A stretch of 64,000 nucleotides of DNA from JAQGMJ01 sp036498945 (GTDB lineage Bacteria; Pseudomonadota; Gammaproteobacteria; Burkholderiales; JAEUOS01). Within the stretch, counting starts at the first letter, position 1; each line of letters begins with the position of its first letter. Position numbers and translations under genes: made by a program. Positions 17,511 to 25,226 of this stretch are shown here, piece after piece. The notes below the pieces were generated by a model. The model searched no databases. It was not told the origin of the DNA and saw nothing but the letters and a program-made list of their open reading frames with translations. Where the stretch lies: NCBI GenBank assembly GCA_036498945.1, contig DASYEQ010000101.1:5900-69899 (forward strand), given 5' to 3'.

Positions 17511-19799
17511 TCAGCGCGCGGCGTTGGCGTCCACTACCGTCAACGCGGTCATGTTGACCAGGCGGCGCACGGTGGCCGAAGGCGTGAGGATGTGCACAGC
17601 CTTGGCGGCGCCGAGCAGAATCGGGCCGATGGTGACGCCGCCGCCGGCGGCGGTCTTCAGCAGGTTGTAGCTGATGTTGGCGGTTTCCATGTTGGAAAAC
17701 ACCAGCAGGTTGGCGTCGCCCTTCAGGCGCGAGTTGGGCATCATGATCTTGCGCACGTTGGCATCCAGCGCGGCGTCGCCGTGCATTTCGCCGTCGACTT
17801 CCATCCACGAGGCACGCTCGTTCAATAGCGCCAGGGTCTCGCGCATCTTCACCGCCGAGGCGCAGTTCGAAGAGCCGAAGCTGGAGTGCGACAGCAGCGC
17901 CACCTTGGGGACGATGCCGAAGCGGCGCATCTCTTCCGCCGCCATGATGGTGATTTCGCACAGCTGTTCGGCCGTCGGGTCCATGTTGACGTGGGTGTCG
18001 ACCAGGAACACCTGGCGGCCGGGCAGCATCAGACCGTTCATCGCGGCGTATTCCTTGACGCCGGGGCGCAGGCCGATCACCTGGTCGATGTAGGGCAGGT
18101 GCAGGGCGTGGGTGCCGAAGGTGCCACAGATCATGCCGTCGGCGTCACCCTTGCGGATCATCATCGCGCCGATTAGCGTATGGCGGCGGCGCATCTCGAC
18201 CTGCGCGTAGTGGGCGGTGATGCCCTTGCGCTCGGTGAGGCGGTGGTATTCCTGCCAGTACTCTTTATAGCGGCTATCGAACTCGGGGTTGACCAGGTCG
18301 AAATCGACGTCGGGCTTGATGCGCAGGCCGAAGCGCTCCAAACGATTCTGGATCACCGCCGGGCGGCCAATGAGGATCGGCCGGGCAATGCTTTCATCGA
18401 CGATGATCTGGGCGGCGCGCAGCACACGCTCGTCTTCGCCTTCGGCCAGCACGATGCGCTTGCCTTGCGCGGCGCGCGCTTCCTGGAAGATCGGCTTCAT
18501 GATGAGGCCGGAGTGGTAGACGAACTGCTCGAGACTCGATCGGTAGGCGTTCCAGTCGGAAATCGGCTGGGTGGCGACGCCGCTTTCCATCGCGGCCTTG
18601 GCCACGGCAGGGGCGACTTTAGCGATCAGGCGCGGGTCGAAGGGCTTGGGGATCAGGTATTCGGGACCGAAGCTGACATTGCCGGTGCCGTAGGCCAGGG
18701 CCACCACTTCGCTTTGCTCGGCCTGCGCCAGCTCCGCAATGGCGTTGACGGCGGCAATTTCCATCTCGGCCGTGATGGTAGTGGCCGCCACGTCCAGGGC
18801 TCCTCTGAAAATGAAAGGGAAGCAGAGGACGTTGTTGACCTGGTTCGGGTAATCGGTGCGGCCGGTGCACATCACGGCGTCGTCGCGCACTTCCTTCACC
18901 AGTTCGGGCAGGATTTCCGGCGTCGGGTTGGCGAGCGCCAGGATCAGCGGCTTGGCCGCCATCTTTTTCACCATCTCGGGCTTGAGCACGCCGCCGGCGG
19001 AGAGGCCAAGGAAAATGTCGGCGCCTTCGATCACATCGCCCAGGGTGCGTGCCGACGTCTTCTTGGCGTAGCGCGCCTTGTTGTCATCCATCTCCTCCTT
19101 GCGGCCTTCGTAGACCACGCCGGCGATGTCGGTGACGATGATGTTTTCCATCTTCAGGCCGAGCTTCACCAGCAGGTCAAGGCAGGTGAGCGCGGCGGCG
19201 CCGGCGCCGGAGGTGACCAGTTTCACGTCTTCGAACTTCTTGCCAACCACCTTCAGGCCGTTGGTGATCGCCGCGCCGACGATGATGGCGGTGCCGTGCT
19301 GGTCGTCGTGAAAGACCGGGATCTTCATGCGCTTGCGCAGTTCCCGCTCGACGTAGAAGCACTCGGGCGCCTTGATGTCTTCGAGGTTGATGCCGCCGAA
19401 GGTGGGTTCGAGCGAGGCGATGATATCGACCAGCTTTTCCGGGTCGCGCTCGGCGATCTCGATATCGAACACGTCGATGCCGGCGAACTTCTTGAACAGC
19501 ACCGCCTTGCCTTCCATCACCGGCTTGGAAGCCAGCGGGCCGATGTTGCCCAGGCCCAGCACGGCGGTGCCGTTGGTGATCACCGCCACCAGGTTGCCGC
19601 GCGCGGTGTATTGGCGCGCCGAGGCGGGGTCGGCTTCGATTTCCTTGCAGGCGAAAGCAACGCCCGGGGTGTAGGCCAGGGCGAGATCGCGCTGGTTGGT
19701 GAGCTGCTTGATCGGCGTTACCGAAATCTTGCCGGGGCGCGGCAGGCGGTGATAGTCGAGGGCGGCTTGTTTGATTTTATCGGCGGGATCGGGAGACAT
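17511..19799 (-). CDS. maeB: NADP-dependent malic enzyme with phosphotransacetylase-like C-terminus
   Basis: A 762-residue MaeB-type malic enzyme that decarboxylates malate to pyruvate with NADP+. The malic domain shows LAYTPGVAFACKEI, the metal-binding region VFDIEIAERDPEKL and FHDDQHGTAI, and the Rossmann motif TSGAGAAALTCLDL. From about residue 430 a phosphotransacetylase-like domain follows (LAEGEDERVLRAAQII, LIGAMMIRKGDADGMICG), the standard regulatory extension of the long proteobacterial form that senses acetyl-CoA. Full length. Monocistronic, divergent from an aminotransferase gene and closed by a terminator. Confidence 0.95.
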   Translation of the reverse strand: MSPDPADKIKQAALDYHRLPRPGKISVTPIKQLTNQRDLALAYTPGVAFACKEIEADPASARQYTARGNLVAVITNGTAVLGLGNIGPLASKPVMEGKAVLFKKFAGIDVFDIEIAERDPEKLVDIIASLEPTFGGINLEDIKAPECFYVERELRKRMKIPVFHDDQHGTAIIVGAAITNGLKVVGKKFEDVKLVTSGAGAAALTCLDLLVKLGLKMENIIVTDIAGVVYEGRKEEMDDNKARYAKKTSARTLGDVIEGADIFLGLSAGGVLKPEMVKKMAAKPLILALANPTPEILPELVKEVRDDAVMCTGRTDYPNQVNNVLCFPFIFRGALDVAATTITAEMEIAAVNAIAELAQAEQSEVVALAYGTGNVSFGPEYLIPKPFDPRLIAKVAPAVAKAAMESGVATQPISDWNAYRSSLEQFVYHSGLIMKPIFQEARAAQGKRIVLAEGEDERVLRAAQIIVDESIARPILIGRPAVIQNRLERFGLRIKPDVDFDLVNPEFDSRYKEYWQEYHRLTERKGITAHYAQVEMRRRHTLIGAMMIRKGDADGMICGTFGTHALHLPYIDQVIGLRPGVKEYAAMNGLMLPGRQVFLVDTHVNMDPTAEQLCEITIMAAEEMRRFGIVPKVALLSHSSFGSSNCASAVKMRETLALLNERASWMEVDGEMHGDAALDANVRKIMMPNSRLKGDANLLVFSNMETANISYNLLKTAAGGGVTIGPILLGAAKAVHILTPSATVRRLVNMTALTVVDANAAR

Positions 19800-19986
19800 G
19801 GATTTCGCGGGAAAACGAAAAATTGGCGGCGAAGGCGCAATTATCGCCTATCGCGGGGCGCGAAGTTTACTCCCGGCGGCGACACGGCGCCAGTTTCCGC
19901 TTGCGTCAATTGCAGCCCATAAGACCACAGAGCGGTCAAAGCCACCTAAAATTGCGCTTTAGTAATCGCATCTCGCCTCATTTCCC

Positions 19987-21234
19987 ATGAATTCCCCTGC
20001 TTCCTCTTCTTCCCCCCGAGCCCTGCCGGTGGCGCGCCGCATGGCCGACATCGAATCGTTTTATGCCCTGGAGATCCAGCGCGACGCCGATGAACTGACG
20101 CGCGCCGGGCGCTCCATCATCTATCTGTGCGTCGGCGAGCCGGACTTCGCCGCCCCCACCGCCATCATGGACGCGGCCGATGCCGCTGTGCGTCGCGGCG
20201 ATACGCACTACACCGTGGCCCTGGGCATCTGGCCGCTGCGCGTGGCCATCAGCGAGCATTACAAGCGGCACTACGGCCTGGACATTCCGCCGGCGCGCAT
20301 CGCCGTCACCTCCGGCGCCTCCGGGGCGCTGTTGATCGCCTTCGGCACCCTGGTGAATCCAGGCGACGAGTGGCTGATGCCCGACCCCACCTACCCCTGC
20401 AACCGGCGCTTCGTCTCGCTATACGGCGGCACCACGCGACTGATCCAGTGCGGGCCGGAATCGAATTACCAGCTGACCGCGGAGCTGGTGGAACAGCACT
20501 GGGGCCCGAACACGCGCGGCGTGATGCTCGCCACGCCGTCGAACCCTACCGGCACCACCGCCTCGCCCGATGTGCTGCGCGCCATCCACGAAGTGGTGCG
20601 GGCCAAGGGCGGCACCTTCCTGGTGGACGAGATCTACCATGGCCTCACCTACGCGAAGAACCCGGATCATGACGGCCACGGCGCCCACGGCCGCTTCACC
20701 AACGAGCGTAGCGCGCTGGAGCTGGGCGACGACCTGATCGTGGTCAACAGCTTTTCCAAGTACTTCAACATGACCGGCTGGCGCCTGGGCTGGATGGTGG
20801 TGCCCGAGTCGCACATGAAGCCGGTGGAAAAGCTGGCGCAGAATCTCTACATCTGCCCGCCCGCGGTCTCGCAGCACGCGGCCATGGCCTGCTTCGAGCC
20901 GGAAACGCTGGCCATCTACGAAGAGCGCCGCGCCGAATTCGCGCGCCGGCGCGACTTCCTTATTCCCGCGCTGCGCGAGATCGGCTTCAAGATTCCGAAT
21001 ACGCCCGAAGGCGCGTTCTACGTCTATGCCGACATTTCGAATTTCGCCGGCGACAGCTTTTTCTTTTGCCGCGACGTACTGCACCAGGCCGGCGTGGCGA
21101 TCACCCCGGGGCGCGACTTCGGCGACCGCGATGCGGAAAAGTACGTGCGTTTCACCTATACCGTGCCGATCGAGCAACTGCGCGAGGTGGTGGAGCGGCT
21201 GCGCAAGTTTCTCGGTGCGCGCAGCAAGGCGTAG
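19987..21234 (+). CDS. Class I/II PLP-dependent aminotransferase
   Basis: A 415-residue fold-type I aminotransferase. Visible are the N-terminal YLCVGEPDF, the SGASGAL cofactor phosphate loop, the ATPSNPTGTT segment with the PLP-pyridine Asn, the Asp of LVDEIYHGL, and the Schiff-base Lys in NSFSKYFNMTGWRLGW, with the substrate-carboxylate Arg toward the C-terminus (EKYVRFTY). It resembles aspartate/alanine-type enzymes; the amino donor is not resolvable. The ATG lacks a clear ribosome-binding site. It is divergent from maeB, with which it shares a 187-base intergenic region. Confidence 0.92.
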   Translation: MNSPASSSSPRALPVARRMADIESFYALEIQRDADELTRAGRSIIYLCVGEPDFAAPTAIMDAADAAVRRGDTHYTVALGIWPLRVAISEHYKRHYGLDIPPARIAVTSGASGALLIAFGTLVNPGDEWLMPDPTYPCNRRFVSLYGGTTRLIQCGPESNYQLTAELVEQHWGPNTRGVMLATPSNPTGTTASPDVLRAIHEVVRAKGGTFLVDEIYHGLTYAKNPDHDGHGAHGRFTNERSALELGDDLIVVNSFSKYFNMTGWRLGWMVVPESHMKPVEKLAQNLYICPPAVSQHAAMACFEPETLAIYEERRAEFARRRDFLIPALREIGFKIPNTPEGAFYVYADISNFAGDSFFFCRDVLHQAGVAITPGRDFGDRDAEKYVRFTYTVPIEQLREVVERLRKFLGARSKA

Positions 21235-21302
21235 CGGAAAGACATGGGGCGGCTTGCGCTGCCCGTGTAACAAAAGAGCGGAATACCCGCCCTCGCGCAA
21301 CG

Positions 21303-21332
21303 AAAAAAAGGACGGGTTACCCCTTCCTTTTT
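21303..21332. terminator. Bidirectional terminator between convergent genes
   Basis: AAAAAGGA and TTCCTTTTT flank a short GC core (GGG/CCC with a TTA loop), giving A- and T-runs on both sides. It lies between the aminotransferase gene and the convergent GlcG-like gene. Confidence 0.7.
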
Positions 21333-21346
21333 GCATTCCCCGCCGC

Positions 21347-21838
21347 TTAGTTCAGGTGGCTCTTGATCTTGTCTATGCCGGCGTTGGCGCAGGCTTCGTC
21401 GAGATTGCCACCGGGCGCGCCGCCGACGCCGATGGCGCCGATGGTTTCATTGCCCACCTTGATGGGCACACCACCGGCCAGCATGATGAAGTCGGTGATC
21501 TGCGCCACGCCGGCGGCGCCGGGATTCTTCGCCACGTTCTCGGCGATGGTGCCGGTGTTGTTGCGCATGGTGAGCGCCATGTAGGCCTTGCGGCGGCTGG
21601 TGTCGTTGGTGTGCGGGCCGGCATTGTCGGCGCGCAGTTGCGCGCGGACCTGGCCGGCGCGGTCGACCACGGTGACGGCGACGTTGTAGTTGCCGGCGCT
21701 GCACGAAGCAACGGCGGCGGCGGCGGCATCCATCGCTAGGTTGAGCGTGATGTTCTTCTCGGTACGCACCTGCGCCTGGGTGGCGCCCGCGGCGGCAAGG
21801 CCGGCGATCAGGACGATGGCGGTGGAAATCTTGTTCAT
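21347..21838 (-). CDS. Secreted GlcG/HbpS-family heme-binding-like protein
   Basis: A 163-residue protein of the GlcG/HbpS (DUF336) family. A signal peptide (STAIVLIAGLAAAGATQAQ) shows export to the periplasm. The family fold is recognisable in LNLAMDAAAAAVASC, NVAVTVVDRAGQVRAQLRADNAG, KAYMALTMRNNTG, and the glycine-rich end GGVPIKVGNETIGAIGVGGAPGG. Family members include heme-binding or small-molecule-binding proteins; the ligand here is not evident. GAGGAGCC stands before the ATG. It is divergent from a LysR regulator that probably controls it. Confidence 0.88.
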   Translation of the reverse strand: MNKISTAIVLIAGLAAAGATQAQVRTEKNITLNLAMDAAAAAVASCSAGNYNVAVTVVDRAGQVRAQLRADNAGPHTNDTSRRKAYMALTMRNNTGTIAENVAKNPGAAGVAQITDFIMLAGGVPIKVGNETIGAIGVGGAPGGNLDEACANAGIDKIKSHLN

Positions 21839-21949
21839 CTATGGCTCCTCGACGGTTGAATGAAGGCCGCCATTTAGGCGCGCCTGTGTCGGAATACGAC
21901 CCACACCCGCGCTTGGATGCCGGGCACTGCGCTTGCGTTCCGTGTTTTT

Positions 21950-21987
21950 ATTTGCAAATATGCTTAAATCCTTTGCATTCCTGCAAA
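21950..21987. promoter_or_regulatory. Putative LysR-type operator dyads
   Basis: Two related dyads share the half-site TTTGCA: the palindrome ATTTGCAAAT at 21950-21959 and TTTGCA-N4-TGCAAA at 21972-21987. Placement just upstream of the LysR gene and between divergent genes is typical of autoregulating LysR operators. No footprint or consensus is available to confirm binding. Confidence 0.5.
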
Positions 21988-21999
21988 TAGCCTGCGTCC

Positions 22000-22911
22000 A
22001 TGACCCAGCCCTCGTTCGATGCCGAAGACCTGAGCCTGTTCATCTCCCTGGCGCACCACGGCATGCTGGCGCATGCCGCCGCCGAGACCGGGGTGCACCA
22101 CTCCACCGCCTTCCGCCGCCTGGGCGAACTGGAAGAGCGCATTGGCGCGCGCCTGTTCAACCGCAACGCCGGGGCCTACACGCTCACCAGCGCGGGCGAA
22201 CGCGTGCTGCCCAACGCCCTGCGCTTGCGCAAGCAGCACCTGGCCTTCGAGAACACCCTGCTCAATCTCGACAAGGCGCTTGCCGGCCGGGTGCGCGCCA
22301 CCACATCGGATGGCATCGCCGGCCACTACCTCGGGCCGCACCTGGCGCGCTTTCGCCGCGAGTACCCGGAGATCGAAGTCGAACTGGTGGTGGACAACCA
22401 GATGCTCGACTTGAGCGAGCGCGTGGTGGACGTGGCGATCCGCCCGACCCGCCGCCTCGAAGGCCAGATGGTCGGGCGCAAGGCCGCCGACATGGCCTAC
22501 ACGCTCTACGCCTCGAAGGAATATCTGTCGCGCCATCCGCGCATCCACGCGGAGACGCCGGATTTCAGTGGACATGAACTGATCGGCTACGCCGCCAGCG
22601 TCGATTACTTCTCCACCGCCAAGTGGCTGAACAAGCATGCGCGCGCGGCGAAAGTGGCGGCGCGCAGCAACCAGTTCGGACCGATGCTCTCGATGGCGCA
22701 GGCGGGGCTGGGCATCGCGGCGCTGCCCTGCGTGGTGGGCGACGTCACGCCAGGGCTTGTGCGCGTGATTGCACCGCCGGAGGCGATGACCACGCACCTG
22801 TGGCTGTGCACCCACCCGCACATCCGTGGCGTGGCACGCATCCGCGCGCTGCTGGATTTCCTGCACGCGTCCATCAGCGCGGATCAGGCGCGGCTGCGCG
22901 GCGGGGTCTAG
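22000..22911 (+). CDS. LysR-family transcriptional regulator
   Basis: A 303-residue LysR-type regulator. The N-terminal winged helix is clear (LSLFISLAHHGMLAHAAAETGV.HSTAFRRLGELEERIGARLFNR, ending YTLTSAGE), followed by the two-lobed effector-binding domain (TSDGIAGHYLGPHLARF, EIEVELVVDNQ, DVAIRP, MLSMAQAGLGIAALPC). The recognition helix is somewhat unusual (VHHSTAFRRLGEL in place of the common SQPAVS), a variant seen in a subset of the family. It probably regulates the divergent GlcG-like gene; the inducer is unknown. Its last 38 bases overlap the convergent gene at 22874. Confidence 0.92.
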   Translation: MTQPSFDAEDLSLFISLAHHGMLAHAAAETGVHHSTAFRRLGELEERIGARLFNRNAGAYTLTSAGERVLPNALRLRKQHLAFENTLLNLDKALAGRVRATTSDGIAGHYLGPHLARFRREYPEIEVELVVDNQMLDLSERVVDVAIRPTRRLEGQMVGRKAADMAYTLYASKEYLSRHPRIHAETPDFSGHELIGYAASVDYFSTAKWLNKHARAAKVAARSNQFGPMLSMAQAGLGIAALPCVVGDVTPGLVRVIAPPEAMTTHLWLCTHPHIRGVARIRALLDFLHASISADQARLRGGV

Positions 22912-23986
22912 GCGCGGCAGCGTGCCACCATGGCATGGCACGGGCAAGCGGCCCCAGAGCCGATTCAGGAAACGGCGAGACGCTGCTGACGTTGATCTCG
23001 CACAGCACGTGCGTATCCTCCCCCGCTGCGTCTTTCGGGCCGAGCATGAAGTCGCAGTCCCAGAGGATGGGCAACTCGTGCGTTCCGATTTTCAGCAACT
23101 GCCGGAGTGCGGGCAGCCACTCCCCTTCGAGCTTGCGCTTCAGTGTCTGGCATTGCGGCAGGGTCGCCGGGTGGTAGAGGCGCGGCGTGGTGGCGGGCGC
23201 GGCTTCGCCGGGCGATGCAGAATAGAGGGCGTTGATCGCCTGCACGCCGAAGCCGGCGACCTGGTCGTGCACGAGATAGCAGCGCACCATGCCCTCGGTC
23301 AGGCGCGGCTGCCAGGCCTGGTCGATCATGCGGCCGGCGCCTTCGAAGTACGGGGCGCAGCGGGCGATGAAGTCGGCAAGGGGCAGGCGCTCCTCCGCGC
23401 TGCCGCGCCTGGCGTGTCGCGCCTTGAGGGATGGATTGGCGCTGGTATCCCGCTGGTCGTCCAGCTCCAGCTTCCACACGCCGTTGCCGCCATTGCCGCG
23501 GTATTGCTTGAGCACGCGCGCACCGGCTCGCAGGCGCGCGGGCAGGGCGGCACGCATTTCTTGCGGTGTGCGGTAGAGGTGGGTGTCGCAGCCCCAGCCG
23601 AGTTCGCGCGTGGTGTAGAGCACCTCCTTGGTACCGAGTTTCAGGATCACGTCGGGATGGGCGCTGACGAAGACGCCGGTTGCGGCGACTTCGCGCAACA
23701 GCGTGTCGAGCACGCCGCGGTCGCGGCCGTCTTCGATCGGGTTGACCCAAACCAGCGCAGCGTCCACCTGCATGAGCTGCTCGCGCACTTCGTCGCGAAA
23801 ATCCTCATGCCAGATGGCGGCCTCGACCTGCGCGCCCTGCGCGGTGAGCACGGCGTGGACATTGGCGAAGCGGCCGTTGGCAACGTCGGGACGGTCGCGC
23901 AGCGCTCGATTGCCGGGATAGAGCAGCGCGATGCGGCGGAGGCGCGATTGAGATGCGGATGAAGGGGAAAGCGGGCAGGCTGCCAT
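22874..23986 (-). CDS. Cj0069-family (ATP-grasp-like) protein
   Basis: A 370-residue protein resembling the Cj0069 family, which has an ATP-grasp-like organisation. N-terminal RRIALLYPGNRALRD, then DAALVWVNPIEDGRDRGVLDTLL, the Lys-containing strand VLKQYRGNGGNGVWKLEL (a probable nucleotide-binding loop), RCYLVHDQVAGFGVQAIN and the acidic metal-site-like ending LWDCDFMLGPKD...LCEINVSSVSPFPESA. The chemistry is unknown; ligase activity would be expected from the fold. I chose the Met at 23986. Its C-terminal end is encoded opposite the LysR gene. It is divergent from dmeF. Confidence 0.8.
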   Translation of the reverse strand: MAACPLSPSSASQSRLRRIALLYPGNRALRDRPDVANGRFANVHAVLTAQGAQVEAAIWHEDFRDEVREQLMQVDAALVWVNPIEDGRDRGVLDTLLREVAATGVFVSAHPDVILKLGTKEVLYTTRELGWGCDTHLYRTPQEMRAALPARLRAGARVLKQYRGNGGNGVWKLELDDQRDTSANPSLKARHARRGSAEERLPLADFIARCAPYFEGAGRMIDQAWQPRLTEGMVRCYLVHDQVAGFGVQAINALYSASPGEAAPATTPRLYHPATLPQCQTLKRKLEGEWLPALRQLLKIGTHELPILWDCDFMLGPKDAAGEDTHVLCEINVSSVSPFPESALGPLARAMPWWHAAAPRPRRAAAPDPR

Positions 23987-24089
23987 GGCTTCTGACTCCG
24001 TGAGGACGGGTAGAAGCAGATTTGGACGCGGGGCGTCTTGCAGGCAGGCGGGGAATCTGCGAAATCCCCACGGCTTCGAGATTACCTTG

Positions 24090-24134
24090 CACGCACGGCC
24101 ATCGTCAAGTGCGTGGTGTACATGCAAGTATAAT
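24090..24134 (+). promoter_or_regulatory. Putative dmeF promoter with dyad
   Basis: A consensus -10 (TATAAT, 24129-24134) lies 33 bases before the dmeF start. Upstream, CACGCAC (24090-24096) and GTGCGTG (24109-24115) form a seven-base inverted repeat covering the -35 position, a plausible operator. No -35 consensus is visible, consistent with activator or repressor dependence. Confidence 0.45.
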
Positions 24135-24166
24135 TTTTGTATCCCGCAGGAAAATGAGCCTCTGAT

Positions 24167-25162
24167 ATGCATACGCACAATCTTTCCGCCTGGCGCCACA
24201 GCCATGTGTTCAACACCGGCAGCGAGGCGGCCGAGCGCGGCACCAGGGCGGTGATGTGGATCACCGCCGCCATGATGGCGGTCGAGATCATCGCGGGCTG
24301 GGGCTTCAACTCGATGGCGCTCCTGGCCGACGGCTGGCACATGAGCTCGCACGCGGTGGCCATCGGCCTTTCTGCTTTTGCCTATGCGACGGCACGGCGC
24401 TACGCCGGCGACGCGCGCTTTGCCTTCGGCGCTTGGAAGATCGAGGTGCTGGCGGGCTTCGCCAGCGCGATCTTCCTGCTCGGGGTGGCGGCGATGATGG
24501 CCTTCGGCTCGGTGGGGCGCATGGTGTCGCCACAGCCGATCCACTATGAGGAGGCGATCGTGGTGGCGGTGATGGGGCTGATCGTCAACGTGGTGTGCGC
24601 GCTGATCCTGGGGCACGCGCATGATCATGGAACCGGACACGGACATGCCCACGGACATCACGATCACGACCATGGCCATGCGCATCACGGTCACACGCAT
24701 CATCATGGTCACGACCGCGCGCACCGCGACCTCAACCTGAAAAGCGCCTATACCCACGTGATCGCCGATGCAGCCACTTCGGTGCTGGCGATTGCCGCGC
24801 TGGCGGGCGGCTGGGCCTACGGCTGGAGCTGGCTGGACCCGGTGATGGGGATTGCCGGCGCGATTCTGGTCGCGATGTGGGCACGCGGCCTGCTGACCGA
24901 GACCGGCCGCGTGTTGCTGGACCGCGAGATGGACCATCCGGTGGTGGAGGAGATTCGGGCGGCCGTGGAGAGCGGGGAAGACGCAGGCGAGACCCGTGTC
25001 ACCGACCTGCACGTGTGGCGCGTCGGCAAGAACGCCTACTCCTGCGCGCTGGCGCTGGTGACGCACGATGTATCGCTAACGTCAGAGAAGGTGCGCCAGA
25101 CACTGGCACAGCACGAGGAGATCGTGCATACGACCATCGAGATCCAGACTTGCCCGTCCTGA
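24167..25162 (+). CDS. dmeF: CDF-family Co/Ni efflux protein DmeF
   Basis: A 331-residue cation diffusion facilitator that exports divalent metal (Co2+/Ni2+ in characterised DmeF) in exchange for protons across the inner membrane. Six membrane helices are predicted. Metal-site residues appear as MALLADGWHMSSHAV in helix 2 and SAYTHVIADAATSV in helix 5, and a very His-rich cytoplasmic loop (about residues 150-187; repeats of HGH/HDH) lies between helices 4 and 5, as is typical of DmeF. The N-terminal MHTHNLSAWRHSHVF is also characteristic. No dmeR regulator gene is adjacent. Confidence 0.93.
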   Translation: MHTHNLSAWRHSHVFNTGSEAAERGTRAVMWITAAMMAVEIIAGWGFNSMALLADGWHMSSHAVAIGLSAFAYATARRYAGDARFAFGAWKIEVLAGFASAIFLLGVAAMMAFGSVGRMVSPQPIHYEEAIVVAVMGLIVNVVCALILGHAHDHGTGHGHAHGHHDHDHGHAHHGHTHHHGHDRAHRDLNLKSAYTHVIADAATSVLAIAALAGGWAYGWSWLDPVMGIAGAILVAMWARGLLTETGRVLLDREMDHPVVEEIRAAVESGEDAGETRVTDLHVWRVGKNAYSCALALVTHDVSLTSEKVRQTLAQHEEIVHTTIEIQTCPS

Positions 25163-25179
25163 GGGCAACGCGCAAAACA

Positions 25180-25214
25180 AAAGCCCCGTTCCAAGGAACG
25201 GGGCTTTGCTTTTT
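25180..25214. terminator. Bidirectional intrinsic terminator, dmeF / topB
   Basis: A perfect 13-base-pair stem (25180-25192 with 25195-25207) with flanking A and T runs between the convergent dmeF and topB genes. Confidence 0.92.
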
Positions 25215-25226
25215 AGGCGCCGGTGA

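Noticed and set aside
18180..19922. Long plus-strand open frame opposite maeB
   Set aside because: Shadow frame; maeB on the other strand is complete with all catalytic motifs.
24640..24730. Short repeats suggestive of a CRISPR or tandem repeat
   Set aside because: They are CAT/CAC/GGT/GAC codons of the His-rich loop of DmeF, in frame.
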